This document shows, piece by piece, positions 33,883 through 42,136 of a stretch of DNA of 64,000 bases. The DNA comes from Micromonospora_E sp048060115 (GTDB taxonomy: Bacteria > Actinomycetota > Actinomycetes > Mycobacteriales > Micromonosporaceae). The notes beneath the pieces were generated by a model. That model ran no database searches, was not told where the DNA came from, and was given only the letters and a program-made list of their open reading frames with translations. The stretch spans positions 43,564 through 107,563 of the forward strand of contig NZ_JBHMIM010000020.1 of assembly GCF_048060115.1 (NCBI RefSeq). Direction: 5' to 3'. Each line of letters begins with the position of its first letter. The first letter of the stretch is position 1. The position numbers and the translations under genes are program-made.

Positions 33883-34806
33883 TCAGCTCCTTTCCAGGCG
33901 CTCGTCGCGGGTCTGAATCCGCAGGAACAGGTAGGTCAGCACGACGATGATGATGGTCAGCACTGTGGCGATCGCCGAGCCGTATCCGGCGTCAGCCTTC
34001 TCGAAGAAGTTCTGGTAGGCGAAGTACGACGGCACCAGGGTGGCGTTGCCCGGGCCACCCCTGGTCAGTACGAAGATCTGCCCGAAGATCTTCAGTGCGG
34101 CGATGGTGGTGGTGACCAGCACGACGTAGATCTCCGGCTTGATCTGATGCACCGCGATGCGGGTGAACCGCTGGAACCAGCCGGCGCCGTCGAGATCGGC
34201 CGCCTCGTAGAGTTCCGGATCGACCCGCTGCAGCCCGGCCATGAACATCACGACCGGGTAGCCAAGTTGGAACCAGATCATTACCGCCATGACGCTGAGC
34301 AGGGCGTACGTCGGGTCACCGAGCCAGTTCTGGGCGAGGGAGCCCAGGCCGACCCGGTCCAGGGTCGAGTTCAGCGCGCCGTAACTGGGGTGCAGGATCC
34401 AGCCCCAGACGATGCCGGTCACCGCGACCGGCAGCACCTGTGGCAGATACAGTCCGGACCGGAACACGCTCGCCGTACGCGGGCCGATCCGCTTGGCCAC
34501 GTAGTCGAACAGGACAGCGGCGAGGAACAGGCCGAGCAGCGTCGGCAGCACCGCCATCGCGAGGATGATGAAGCCGATGTTGCGGAACGAGACCCAGAAG
34601 TTGGTGTCTTGCAGCAGCCGGTCGTAGTTGTCGAACCCGATCCATTCCGGCATCCCGACACCGGACCATCGGGTGAAACTGATCCCGATGTTCATCAGCA
34701 GCGGCACGACGATCACAGCGAGGAACAGCGCGATCCCGGGCAGCAGGAAGGCGACGTATCCGTAGTCCGTTTTCCGGGTACGGGGGCGGGTGAGCGGCTT
34801 TGCCAT
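33883..34806 (-). CDS. Carbohydrate ABC importer permease, MalF family
   Basis: 307 residues with six membrane helices; the N-terminal DYGYVAFLLPGIALFLAVIV and the EAA loop YEAADLDGAGWFQRFTRIAV are typical. Partner of the MalG-type permease downstream. The ATG at 34806 follows GGAGG by 5 bases; the longer frame upstream adds 21 unconserved residues. Substrate is inferred from the linked alpha-xylosidase to be a xylose-containing oligosaccharide, for instance from xyloglucan. Confidence 0.92.
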   Translation of the reverse strand: MAKPLTRPRTRKTDYGYVAFLLPGIALFLAVIVVPLLMNIGISFTRWSGVGMPEWIGFDNYDRLLQDTNFWVSFRNIGFIILAMAVLPTLLGLFLAAVLFDYVAKRIGPRTASVFRSGLYLPQVLPVAVTGIVWGWILHPSYGALNSTLDRVGLGSLAQNWLGDPTYALLSVMAVMIWFQLGYPVVMFMAGLQRVDPELYEAADLDGAGWFQRFTRIAVHQIKPEIYVVLVTTTIAALKIFGQIFVLTRGGPGNATLVPSYFAYQNFFEKADAGYGSAIATVLTIIIVVLTYLFLRIQTRDERLERS

Positions 34807-34865
34807 GGAACCTCCCGGCGCAGACCGTGCGCCGGGGACCAGCGTCCCCGGCGCGCGGCCGTCGC

Positions 34866-36179
34866 TCACTCGCCGCCGATGCTCGCGAGGTTGTCGTTGT
34901 ACGGTTTGGCGATCTCGTCGAGCACCTCGTCCGGGGACTTGCTGCCGTTGATCAGCTGCTGGATGCCGGCGACCAGGACGTCGTAGTAGCCCGGTGCCGG
35001 CCAGTCCGGGTAGAAGGCCAGCCCGTCCGAGTTGTTCAGCGTGTTGAAGCTCTCGATGAGCTCCTGGGCCTTCGGGTTGCTGATCGCCGCCGGGTCCGCG
35101 GCAAGTGGCACCCCACCGGACTCACCGAGCAGGTTCTGGATGTCCGGCTGCATGGTGATGTCGATGAAGTCGTAGGCGAGGTCCTTGTTCTCGGCGTTGG
35201 TCGGCACCGCCCAGATGTTGCCGCCGGAGCCGAGGTGCAGGTCGCTGCCGGGGAAGAGGAAGGTTCCCCAGTCGAAGTCGGTGATCTCGTCGCTGAACCG
35301 GCCGTACCACCAGCTGCCGGAGATCATGATCGGGAAGGTGCCCTGGGTGAACGCGACACCCATGTCCTCGGCCTTGATGCCGGCGGAGTCGGCACCGATG
35401 AAGCCCTTGTCGACCCATGCGGCGAAGGTGTCGGCGGCGTAGCTGAACTCGGGACCGGTGAAGTCGACCGGGTTCGCGTAGAGCTGGAAGTCGTCGACGA
35501 AGGACCGGTCGGCCTGGCTGAGCGCCAACTCGTAGAAGATCTGCTGGGCGGGGTACTCGGCGCCGCCGACGGAGATCGGGGTTATGCCGTTGTCGACGAA
35601 GGTGCCCAGTACGTCCTCGAACTCGGCGAAGGTGGTCGGCACCGGCAGGTCGTACTCGGCGAACATGTCCTTGTTGTAGTAGACCATGACGAATTCGCCG
35701 TAGTTGGGCACTCCGTACCAGGTGTCACCGCCCATCACGCCGTTGGCGTCGTACTTGCAGGTGGTGGCGACGCTCGAGGAGATGATCTCGTCCCAGCCGC
35801 GTTCGGTCACCACGTCGGTGAGGTCGGTGAGTAGCCCCTGCTTGGACAGTAGCCCGGCACTCGCGTTGCCCTTGTTGTACTCCAGGATGTCCGGGCCCTG
35901 GTCGGAGTTGAGGATCATGCCGGCGTTCTGCCGAATCTGCTCGAAGCCCTTCTCCTCGTAGACCACGGTGACGCCGGGATGGCTGGCCTCGAACTGCTTG
36001 ATGGCTTCGGCCCAGGCGATGCCCATGGCGCTGTTGGCACCCTCGTAGTGCCACAGGCGCAGGGTGCTGCCGTCGCCGCTGTCGTCGGAATCGGCGCCGC
36101 AGGCCGACAGGGTCAGGGCGGTGGCGGTGAGTGCGGCGGCTATCAGGGTGCGGGTGTTTCTTTTTCGTCGTTGGAACAT
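34866..36179 (-). CDS. Extracellular sugar-binding lipoprotein of an ABC importer
   Basis: 437 residues. A lipoprotein signal (RTLIAAALTATALTLSAC) with lipobox LSAC places it on the outer membrane face; the mature part is a family 1 solute-binding protein (LRLWHYEGANSAMGIAWAEA, ending in a helical C-lobe). It captures oligosaccharide for the two permeases. The ATG at 36179 follows GAGGAGG. It is the first gene of the operon with the two permeases and the alpha-xylosidase. A 43-bp palindrome lies about 150 bases upstream. Confidence 0.93.
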   Translation of the reverse strand: MFQRRKRNTRTLIAAALTATALTLSACGADSDDSGDGSTLRLWHYEGANSAMGIAWAEAIKQFEASHPGVTVVYEEKGFEQIRQNAGMILNSDQGPDILEYNKGNASAGLLSKQGLLTDLTDVVTERGWDEIISSSVATTCKYDANGVMGGDTWYGVPNYGEFVMVYYNKDMFAEYDLPVPTTFAEFEDVLGTFVDNGITPISVGGAEYPAQQIFYELALSQADRSFVDDFQLYANPVDFTGPEFSYAADTFAAWVDKGFIGADSAGIKAEDMGVAFTQGTFPIMISGSWWYGRFSDEITDFDWGTFLFPGSDLHLGSGGNIWAVPTNAENKDLAYDFIDITMQPDIQNLLGESGGVPLAADPAAISNPKAQELIESFNTLNNSDGLAFYPDWPAPGYYDVLVAGIQQLINGSKSPDEVLDEIAKPYNDNLASIGGE

Positions 36180-36553
36180 TTCCAGCCTCCTCGCAGGTGT
36201 GCCGGAGGGGCGGCGCGGTGCAGACGCCGCCACGGGACATGGATTCAGGTGAAGTTCATGGACCGCGGTGAGGTGCCTGCCGGCGGCGGGATCTCGAGCG
36301 CGGCTGATCGGTGGAGGGGGTAGCCGACTTCCTTGTCGAAACGCTTCGACGAAGCGATTCGACAAGGAAGCTACGACTGTGTCGACGGCATGTCAATCCC
36401 TTGACGGATCTGTTGCTGCCGACTGTCGTGCCTGGTCGGCGGGTTGTGCCGGGCCGCGCGCCAGCCGACCCGGTCGTAGAATGGTCGGCTGGCGGCGGCC
36501 AGCCGCGACGCTGGCCGACCTCGGCGCCGGCCAGCGGTACGGGAGGAAACAGG
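36180..36553. other. Divergent intergenic region, xyloside operon and lipoprotein gene
   Basis: 374 bases between divergent genes. Apart from the 43-bp palindrome described separately and the GGGAGGA site before 36554, I see only imperfect repeats (around 36481-36520). No gene is supported. Confidence 0.6.
36328..36370. promoter_or_regulatory. 43-bp near-perfect palindrome, candidate double LacI-type operator
   Basis: Centred at 36349, twenty of 21 flanking base pairs are complementary; only 36341/36357 mismatch. It contains two overlapping CGAA-N4-TTCG sites (CGAAACGCTTCG and CGAAGCGATTCG), the shape of LacI-family operators with a central CG. It is the best candidate control site for the alpha-xyloside uptake operon. 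No LacI-type gene is in the window. Confidence 0.65.
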
Positions 36554-37114
36554 ATGCGGACCACCGCGTTCGGGTCGCGGACCCGGGCACCAGCCGCAAG
36601 CGTGACCGTCGTCGCCGTGGCCCTGCTGATGTTGGCGGTCACCGGCTGCACCGGCAAGCCGCAGTCGCGACCGGAGCCGACCGCAACGGGCACCCCTGTG
36701 GCGGCCGAGGAGTCCCAGCGGCTCGTGCAGGACTACCTCGACGCCATGGGTGCCAAGGACGTCGACAAGGGGCGGGCCCAGCTCTGCCCCGCGACGCAGG
36801 AGATCTTCGACGCGAGCGCCACCGGCCCCAACGGCGACTTCGCGGAGTCGTTCCTGGTGGAACGGGCAGAGATCGTGGATTCCCGGACGGTCCCGGTCGG
36901 CCACGAGGTCACCGCCACCGTCACCGCCGCCGTTGGTTCCGACACGATCCGGGTCGGTCTCGTGTTCACCGTCACGCCGACCGGCACCGGTGACGGCGTC
37001 TGGTGCATCCACGACGAGACCGCCACCGAAGCGGACCAGGACAGCGACACTGGTCCGGTCGGCGGGCCCGGCACGTCCCCGGCCGGCGGGCCCGGCGCCG
37101 CACCGCGAGACTAG
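36554..37114 (+). CDS. Small secreted lipoprotein of unknown function
   Basis: 186 residues. A lipoprotein signal ends at the lipobox VTGC near residue 33. After a Pro/Thr-rich stretch comes a folded part (RLVQDYLDAMGAKDVDKGRA through CPATQEIF... to VWCIHDETA) that resembles small NTF2-like/DUF4878-type secreted domains, followed by an acidic Gly/Pro tail. It would be anchored on the outer face of the cytoplasmic membrane. The ATG at 36554 follows GGGAGGA. Its TAG stop forms part of the next gene's -10 box. No function can be assigned. Confidence 0.7.
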   Translation: MRTTAFGSRTRAPAASVTVVAVALLMLAVTGCTGKPQSRPEPTATGTPVAAEESQRLVQDYLDAMGAKDVDKGRAQLCPATQEIFDASATGPNGDFAESFLVERAEIVDSRTVPVGHEVTATVTAAVGSDTIRVGLVFTVTPTGTGDGVWCIHDETATEADQDSDTGPVGGPGTSPAGGPGAAPRD

Positions 37115-37117
37115 GCT
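37112..37117 (+). promoter_or_regulatory. -10 box for aroG overlapping the upstream stop codon
   Basis: TAGGCT includes the TAG stop of the lipoprotein gene. The ATG of aroG at 37124 starts 6 bases later with no ribosome site between, so a leaderless transcript is likely. Confidence 0.45.
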
Positions 37118-37123
37118 TTGGCC

Positions 37124-38530
37124 ATGGGCCAAGAATGGCATCAGTTGAGGTACCCGTCGGTTGGGCATCCCAGCCTGCAGACCAGCCGACCCACCGCCGA
37201 CTCGGTCGAAGACGAGGCGTTCGGGCTGGAACGGTGGCGCGAGCTGCCCCGGGCGCAGACCCCGCCCTGGCCGGACTCGGCTGCGGTCGACGAGGTCTGC
37301 CAGGTGCTGGGGAACGTCCCCTCAGTGGTCGCCCCGTACGAGGTCGACCAGTTGCGGGAGCGGCTGGCGCTGGTCTGTGACGGCAAGGCCTTCCTGCTGC
37401 AGGGCGGCGACTGTGCCGAGACCTTCACCGACAACACCGAGAGCCACCTGCTGGCCAACGCCCGCACCATCCTGCAGATGGCGGTGGTGCTGACGTACGG
37501 CGCTTCGCTGCCGGTGGTCAAGGTGGCCCGGGTCGCCGGCCAGTACACCAAGCCCCGCTCGTCGCCGACCGACGCGCTCGGCCTGCCGGCGTACCGCGGC
37601 GACATGATCAACTCGTTGGAGACCACGGCGCAGGCCCGCGTCGCCGACCCGCAGCGAATGATCCGGGCGTACGCCAATTCCGCCGCCGCGATGAACATGC
37701 TCCGCGCCTACCTCGCCGGTGGGCTGGCCGACCTGCACGCGGTACACGACTGGAACAAGGGGTTCGTCAAGCGGTCCCCGGCCGGCGAACGTTACGAGGC
37801 GATCGCCCGGGAGATCGACCGGGCGCTGGCGTTCATCCGGGCCTGCGGGATGACCGACGACGAGGCGTTGCGGACCGTCACCCTCTACTGCTCGCACGAG
37901 GCGCTCGCGCTGGAGTACGACCGGGCGTTGACCCGGATCTCCGGTGACCGCCCCTACGGGCTGTCCGGGCACTTCCTGTGGGTCGGCGAACGGACCCGGC
38001 AGATCGACGGCGCGCACATCGACTTCATCTCCCGCATCGCCAACCCGATCGGCGTCAAGCTCGGCCCCGGCACCAGCCCCGAGCAGGCCCTCGAGCTGTG
38101 CGAGAAGCTCAACCCGGACAACATTCCCGGCCGGCTCACGCTGATCAGCCGGATGGGCAACCACAAGGTTCGCGACGCGTTGCCGCCGATCGTGGAGAAG
38201 GTCACCGCAGCCGGGGCCCGGGTGGTGTGGCAGTGCGACCCGATGCACGGCAACACCCACGAGTCGTCCAACGGCTACAAGACCCGCCACTTCGACCGGA
38301 TCGTCGACGAGGTGCTCGGCTACTTCGAGGTGCACCGGGGGCTGGCGACCCACCCCGGCGGTCTGCACGTCGAGCTGACCGGTGAGGACGTCACCGAGTG
38401 CCTCGGCGGTGCCCAGGCGATCGAGGACATCCACCTGCCGGACCGGTACGAGACCGCCTGCGACCCGCGGCTGAACACCCAGCAGTCCCTCGAGCTGGCC
38501 TTCCTGGTCGCGGAGATGCTCCGTGGTTGA
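37124..38530 (+). CDS. aroG: Class II 3-deoxy-7-phosphoheptulonate (DAHP) synthase
   Basis: 468 residues, the size and sequence type of the plant/actinobacterial class II enzymes (M. tuberculosis AroG, Rv2178c). Motifs are FLLQGGDCAETF with a metal-binding Cys, PVVKVARVAGQYTKPRSSP and VWQCDPMHGNTHES. It joins phosphoenolpyruvate and erythrose 4-phosphate, the first step to aromatic amino acids. The ATG at 37124 is preferred to a TTG two codons upstream because of its position behind the -10 box. It overlaps the threonine aldolase gene by 8 bases. Confidence 0.95.
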   Translation: MGQEWHQLRYPSVGHPSLQTSRPTADSVEDEAFGLERWRELPRAQTPPWPDSAAVDEVCQVLGNVPSVVAPYEVDQLRERLALVCDGKAFLLQGGDCAETFTDNTESHLLANARTILQMAVVLTYGASLPVVKVARVAGQYTKPRSSPTDALGLPAYRGDMINSLETTAQARVADPQRMIRAYANSAAAMNMLRAYLAGGLADLHAVHDWNKGFVKRSPAGERYEAIAREIDRALAFIRACGMTDDEALRTVTLYCSHEALALEYDRALTRISGDRPYGLSGHFLWVGERTRQIDGAHIDFISRIANPIGVKLGPGTSPEQALELCEKLNPDNIPGRLTLISRMGNHKVRDALPPIVEKVTAAGARVVWQCDPMHGNTHESSNGYKTRHFDRIVDEVLGYFEVHRGLATHPGGLHVELTGEDVTECLGGAQAIEDIHLPDRYETACDPRLNTQQSLELAFLVAEMLRG

Positions 38531-39584
38531 GCCGACCCCGTCCGGCAGCGCCGTCCCTCCGGTGGTCGACCTGCGGTCGGACACCGTCACCCGGCCGACG
38601 CCGGGGATGCGGGCGGCGATGGCCGCGGCCGAGGTCGGCGACGACGTGTACGGCGAGGACCCGACGGTCAACGCGTTGGAGTCCGAGGTCGCCGCGATGT
38701 TCGGCCACGAGGCGGCGCTGTTCGCTCCGACCGGCTCGATGGCCAATCAGGTCGCCCTGCAGACCCTGGTGCCGCCCGGCGGCGAGCTGCTCTGCGACGC
38801 CGACGCACACGTGGTCACCTACGAGGTCGGTGCTGCCGCCGCGTACGGCGGGATCTCCTCACGGACCTGGCCGCCGGTCGGTGGCGACCTCGACCCCGAC
38901 CTGGTCGCGGCGATGATCCGGCCGGCCGGGTACGGCGCGGTGCCGACCCGGGCGGTCGCGGTCGAACAGACCCACAACCGTTCCGGCGGGCAGATCATCG
39001 GGCTGGACGTGCTGCGTGGGCTGCGGGCGGTCACCGCCGACGCCGGGGTGGCGCTGCACTGCGACGGTGCCCGGATCTGGCACGCGCACATCGCCGACAG
39101 TGTTCCGCTGGCCGACTACGGCGCACTGTTCGACACCCTGTCGGTCTGCCTGTCCAAAGGGCTCGGCGCGCCGGTCGGCTCGGTGCTGGTCGGCAGCGCC
39201 GAACGGATCGCGGCCGCCCGCGTCCTGCGTAAGCGGATGGGTGGGGGGATGCGACAGGCCGGGGTGCTCGCCGCCGCCGGGCGGTACGCGCTGCGCCACC
39301 ACGTCGAGCGGCTGGCCGACGACCATGTCCGGGCGGCCCGACTGGCGCACGCGTTGGCGCCGTACGGCATCGTCGAGGCGGAGCAGGTCCGTAGCAACAT
39401 CGTCGCGCTGGATCTGACCAAGGCTCCGGTGGACGCCGCCGCTCTGGTGGACGCGGCCGGCGTCGAGGGGGTCCGGCTCGCGGCGGTCGGGCCGGGCGCC
39501 GCCCGCCTGGTCACCCACCTGGATCTCGACGACGCCGCGGTGGACCGGGCGGTCGAGGTACTCACCGGCATCCTGGGCCGTTAG
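38523..39584 (+). CDS. Low-specificity threonine aldolase (beta-eliminating lyase fold)
   Basis: 353 residues of a fold-type I PLP enzyme. VVDLRSDTVTRPTPGMRAAM at the N-terminus, GDDVYGEDPTVN, and SVCLSKGLGAPVGS with the PLP-binding lysine are typical of L-threonine aldolases, which split threonine or allo-threonine into glycine and acetaldehyde. It overlaps aroG by 8 bases, so it is cotranscribed and coupled. Its stop overlaps the stop of the convergent TetR gene. Related PLP lyases cannot be fully excluded. Confidence 0.9.
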   Translation: MVEPTPSGSAVPPVVDLRSDTVTRPTPGMRAAMAAAEVGDDVYGEDPTVNALESEVAAMFGHEAALFAPTGSMANQVALQTLVPPGGELLCDADAHVVTYEVGAAAAYGGISSRTWPPVGGDLDPDLVAAMIRPAGYGAVPTRAVAVEQTHNRSGGQIIGLDVLRGLRAVTADAGVALHCDGARIWHAHIADSVPLADYGALFDTLSVCLSKGLGAPVGSVLVGSAERIAAARVLRKRMGGGMRQAGVLAAAGRYALRHHVERLADDHVRAARLAHALAPYGIVEAEQVRSNIVALDLTKAPVDAAALVDAAGVEGVRLAAVGPGAARLVTHLDLDDAAVDRAVEVLTGILGR

Positions 39585-40327
39585 CGCTCCAGCAGGCGTT
39601 CCAGCCCGTCGACGATCCGGTCGAGCCCGAAACGCAAGGACCGCTGCGGGTCGCCGATGGCGTTGTACTCCTGGCCGGCGGCGGTGCCGACCCGCGACGA
39701 GATCGGGTAGGCGTCCGGGGGCATCACCCGCTCCAGGACGGGGGCGTTGATCTCCCACCACTGGGCGTCGGTGATGCCAGAGCTGGCGACAGCCGCTCGC
39801 GCCTCGATCGAGGCCCGCGCGGCGCTGGCGGTGAACCCGCTGATCAGGGTGACGACCTGGTCCATTTCGAGGTCGGTGAAGCCGGCGCCGTCGATGGCGG
39901 CCAGTTGCCACTCGTAGCGGTCGGACCCGTTCGGGCCGATCCACGGCCGGCTGTTGTCGACGTGCAGCAGCCACGGGTGGCGGTGCGTCTCGTCCCACTG
40001 GTGACGGGCCACCGCGTGCAGCCGCTGGCGCAGGTCGCCGGAGTGTGGTGGTAGCTCCCGCTCGCCCAGCACCTCGTCGACCATCAGGCCGATCAACTCG
40101 GATCTACCCGGCACGTACGTGTAGATCGACATCAGTTTGAGTCCGAGCCGGTCGGCGACCTTGCGCATCGAGAAGGCGGCCAGGCCTTCGTCGTCGGCCA
40201 CCGCGATCGCCGCGCGCACCACCTCGTCGACGCTGACCCGCTGTTTCGGCCCACGGGAGCCCTGCGGAGTGCCCAGGGTGCGTCGCCAGAGCAGCGTCAA
40301 AGTCTGGTCGACGTCCCGATTCTCCAT
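39581..40327 (-). CDS. TetR-family repressor with TetR_C_1-type domain
   Basis: 248 residues. HTH region: SVDEVVRAAIAVADDEGLAA then FSMRKVADRLGLKLMSIYTY; the larger C-terminal domain with HRHPWLLHVDNSRPWIGPNG is of the TetR class that controls drug exporters. It is divergent from a DrrA/DrrB-like exporter pair and probably represses it, with a matching inverted repeat in the 75-base gap. The ligand is probably a drug or pigment. Its stop overlaps that of the convergent threonine aldolase gene. Confidence 0.92.
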   Translation of the reverse strand: MENRDVDQTLTLLWRRTLGTPQGSRGPKQRVSVDEVVRAAIAVADDEGLAAFSMRKVADRLGLKLMSIYTYVPGRSELIGLMVDEVLGERELPPHSGDLRQRLHAVARHQWDETHRHPWLLHVDNSRPWIGPNGSDRYEWQLAAIDGAGFTDLEMDQVVTLISGFTASAARASIEARAAVASSGITDAQWWEINAPVLERVMPPDAYPISSRVGTAAGQEYNAIGDPQRSLRFGLDRIVDGLERLLER

Positions 40328-40346
40328 GTGCGCAGACTACCTCGTG

Positions 40347-40382
40347 GGGTGTACGGTGTTGCATGCGGATTCACCGTGACCC
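40347..40382. promoter_or_regulatory. Imperfect inverted repeat between TetR and exporter genes (operator)
   Basis: GGGTGTACGGTG (40347-40358) and CACCGTGACCC (40372-40382) are near-complementary around a 13-base spacer containing a GCATGC palindrome. Its location between divergent regulator and transporter fits a TetR operator serving both directions. Confidence 0.5.
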
Positions 40383-40402
40383 ATACGGAGTTAGGAGCGC
40401 AG

Positions 40403-41353
40403 GTGGCCACCACGGATGCCCTGTCAGCTGACGGAGTTCGAAAGCGCTACGGCGAGGTCACCGCCCTCGACGGATTCGACCTGCACGTCGCCGCCGGCAC
40501 GATCCACGGGCTGCTCGGCCCGAACGGCGCCGGCAAGAGCACCGCCGTCAAGGCCATGGCCACCCTGATCGACGTCGACCAGGGTGCCGCCCGGGTCGCC
40601 GGCTTCGACGTACGGACCCAGGCCCGACAGGTACGCCAGCGGATCGGACTGGTCGGTCAGCACGCCGCCGTCGACGAGATCCTCGGCGGACGGCAGAACC
40701 TGGTGATGTTCGGCCGGCTCTACGGGCTGAGCAAGGCCGCCGCCCGGCAGCGGGCCGACGAACTGCTCGACGGCTTCGACCTCGTCGACGCCGCGCACCG
40801 GGCCGTCGCCACCTACTCGGGCGGGATGCGACGGCGACTGGACATCGCCGCCGGGCTGATCCTCGCCCCGGCGGTGCTGTTCCTCGACGAGCCGACCACC
40901 GGCCTGGACCCGCGAGGGCGCAACGAGGTCTGGCAGAGCATCCGGGAGGTCGCCGCCCGCGGCACCACCGTCCTGCTCACCACCCAGTACCTCGACGAGG
41001 CGGATCAACTGGCCGTCGAGATCTCGGTGATGAACCACGGCCGGGTCGTCGCGTCCGGCAGCCCGGACGCGCTCAAACGGCAGATCGGCGGGGACCGGGT
41101 CACCGTCACCCTGCCCCGGTGCCAACCACTCGACCCGATCGTCCGTCAGCTCACCGGGGCGGTCGGCGAGCCGTCGGTCGTCGACACCGAGACCCACCAG
41201 CTGACCTTCGAAGTCGGCGGCGGGGTGGCGACGCTGGCCGGCATCGTGCGCACCCTGGACGAACTGCGGGTCACCCCGGAGGACCTGCAGCTGCGCCGAC
41301 CGACTCTGGACGAGGTCTTCCTCACCCTCACCGACCGGGAGGTCACCCGATGA
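40403..41353 (+). CDS. Drug-type ABC exporter ATPase (DrrA family)
   Basis: 316 residues. Walker A GPNGAGKSTAVK, signature YSGGMRRRLDIA and Walker B ILAPAVLFLDEPTTGLD, with the DrrA-style C-terminal extension (ending RRPTLDEVFLTLT). It powers efflux of a hydrophobic drug or metabolite with the permease encoded next. The GTG at 40403 follows TTAGGAG. Its stop overlaps the permease ATG. Expression is likely controlled by the divergent TetR gene. Confidence 0.93.
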   Translation: MATTDALSADGVRKRYGEVTALDGFDLHVAAGTIHGLLGPNGAGKSTAVKAMATLIDVDQGAARVAGFDVRTQARQVRQRIGLVGQHAAVDEILGGRQNLVMFGRLYGLSKAAARQRADELLDGFDLVDAAHRAVATYSGGMRRRLDIAAGLILAPAVLFLDEPTTGLDPRGRNEVWQSIREVAARGTTVLLTTQYLDEADQLAVEISVMNHGRVVASGSPDALKRQIGGDRVTVTLPRCQPLDPIVRQLTGAVGEPSVVDTETHQLTFEVGGGVATLAGIVRTLDELRVTPEDLQLRRPTLDEVFLTLTDREVTR

Positions 41354-42129
41354 ACACGTTGCGAGCCGGATGGGTGATCACTCAACGGGACCTCGCCCAC
41401 TGGGTACGCCAGCCGTGGGCGCCGATCTTCAACCTGCTGTTCGCGATCATGCTGCTGCTGATCTTCGGATTCCTGTTCGGTGGCGCGATCACCGTTCCTG
41501 GCGGCGGCGACTACATCCAGTTCCTGCTGCCGGGCATGCTCGCCCTCAGCATGATGTTCGGCGTCGAGGCGACCGCCACCGCGATGGCCAACGATGCGCG
41601 CAAGGGCATCACCGACCGGTTCCGTTCGATGCCGATCAGCAGCGCGGCGGTGTCGCTCGGCCGGGTCGGCGCCGACATGTCGAACTCGGCGGTGGAGCTG
41701 CTGGTGCTGATCGTCGGCGGGCTGATCATCGGCTGGCGCGTCGACGCCGGTCCGGCGCCGGTGGCCCTGGCCGTCGGGCTGCTGCTGTGGCTGCGGTTCG
41801 CGCTGCTGTGGCTGGGTATCTACCTCGGCCTGCTGCTACGCGGCGAGGGGGCGACGGCGGCCGTGCAGGTGCTGGTCTGGCCGATCGGGTTCCTCTCCAC
41901 CGCGATCGTGTCGGCCGAGACCATGCCCGGCTGGCTCGGCGCGATCGCCTCCTGGAACCCGCTGTCCGCCACCGCCGCCGCCGCGCGGCAGCTGTTCGGC
42001 AACCCGACCGGGCTCACCGAGGGCCCGCTGGTCGACGGCGCGGTGTGGCTCGCGATCGGCTGGCCACTGTTGATCACCGTGATCTTCCTGCCGTTGTCCG
42101 CGCGGGCCTACCGCAGGCTACGGACCTGA
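41350..42129 (+). CDS. Drug-type ABC-2 exporter permease (DrrB family)
   Basis: 259 residues with six membrane helices. The N-terminal RDLAHWVRQPWAPIFNLLFA and DARKGITDRFRSMPISSAAV segments are characteristic of DrrB-like permeases. The ATG overlaps the ATPase stop (ATGA), which implies coupled synthesis of the two subunits. Substrate unknown. It converges with the DNase IV gene after a 7-base gap that contains a small hairpin (42126-42140). Confidence 0.9.
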   Translation: MNTLRAGWVITQRDLAHWVRQPWAPIFNLLFAIMLLLIFGFLFGGAITVPGGGDYIQFLLPGMLALSMMFGVEATATAMANDARKGITDRFRSMPISSAAVSLGRVGADMSNSAVELLVLIVGGLIIGWRVDAGPAPVALAVGLLLWLRFALLWLGIYLGLLLRGEGATAAVQVLVWPIGFLSTAIVSAETMPGWLGAIASWNPLSATAAAARQLFGNPTGLTEGPLVDGAVWLAIGWPLLITVIFLPLSARAYRRLRT

Positions 42130-42136
42130 CCCCAGG

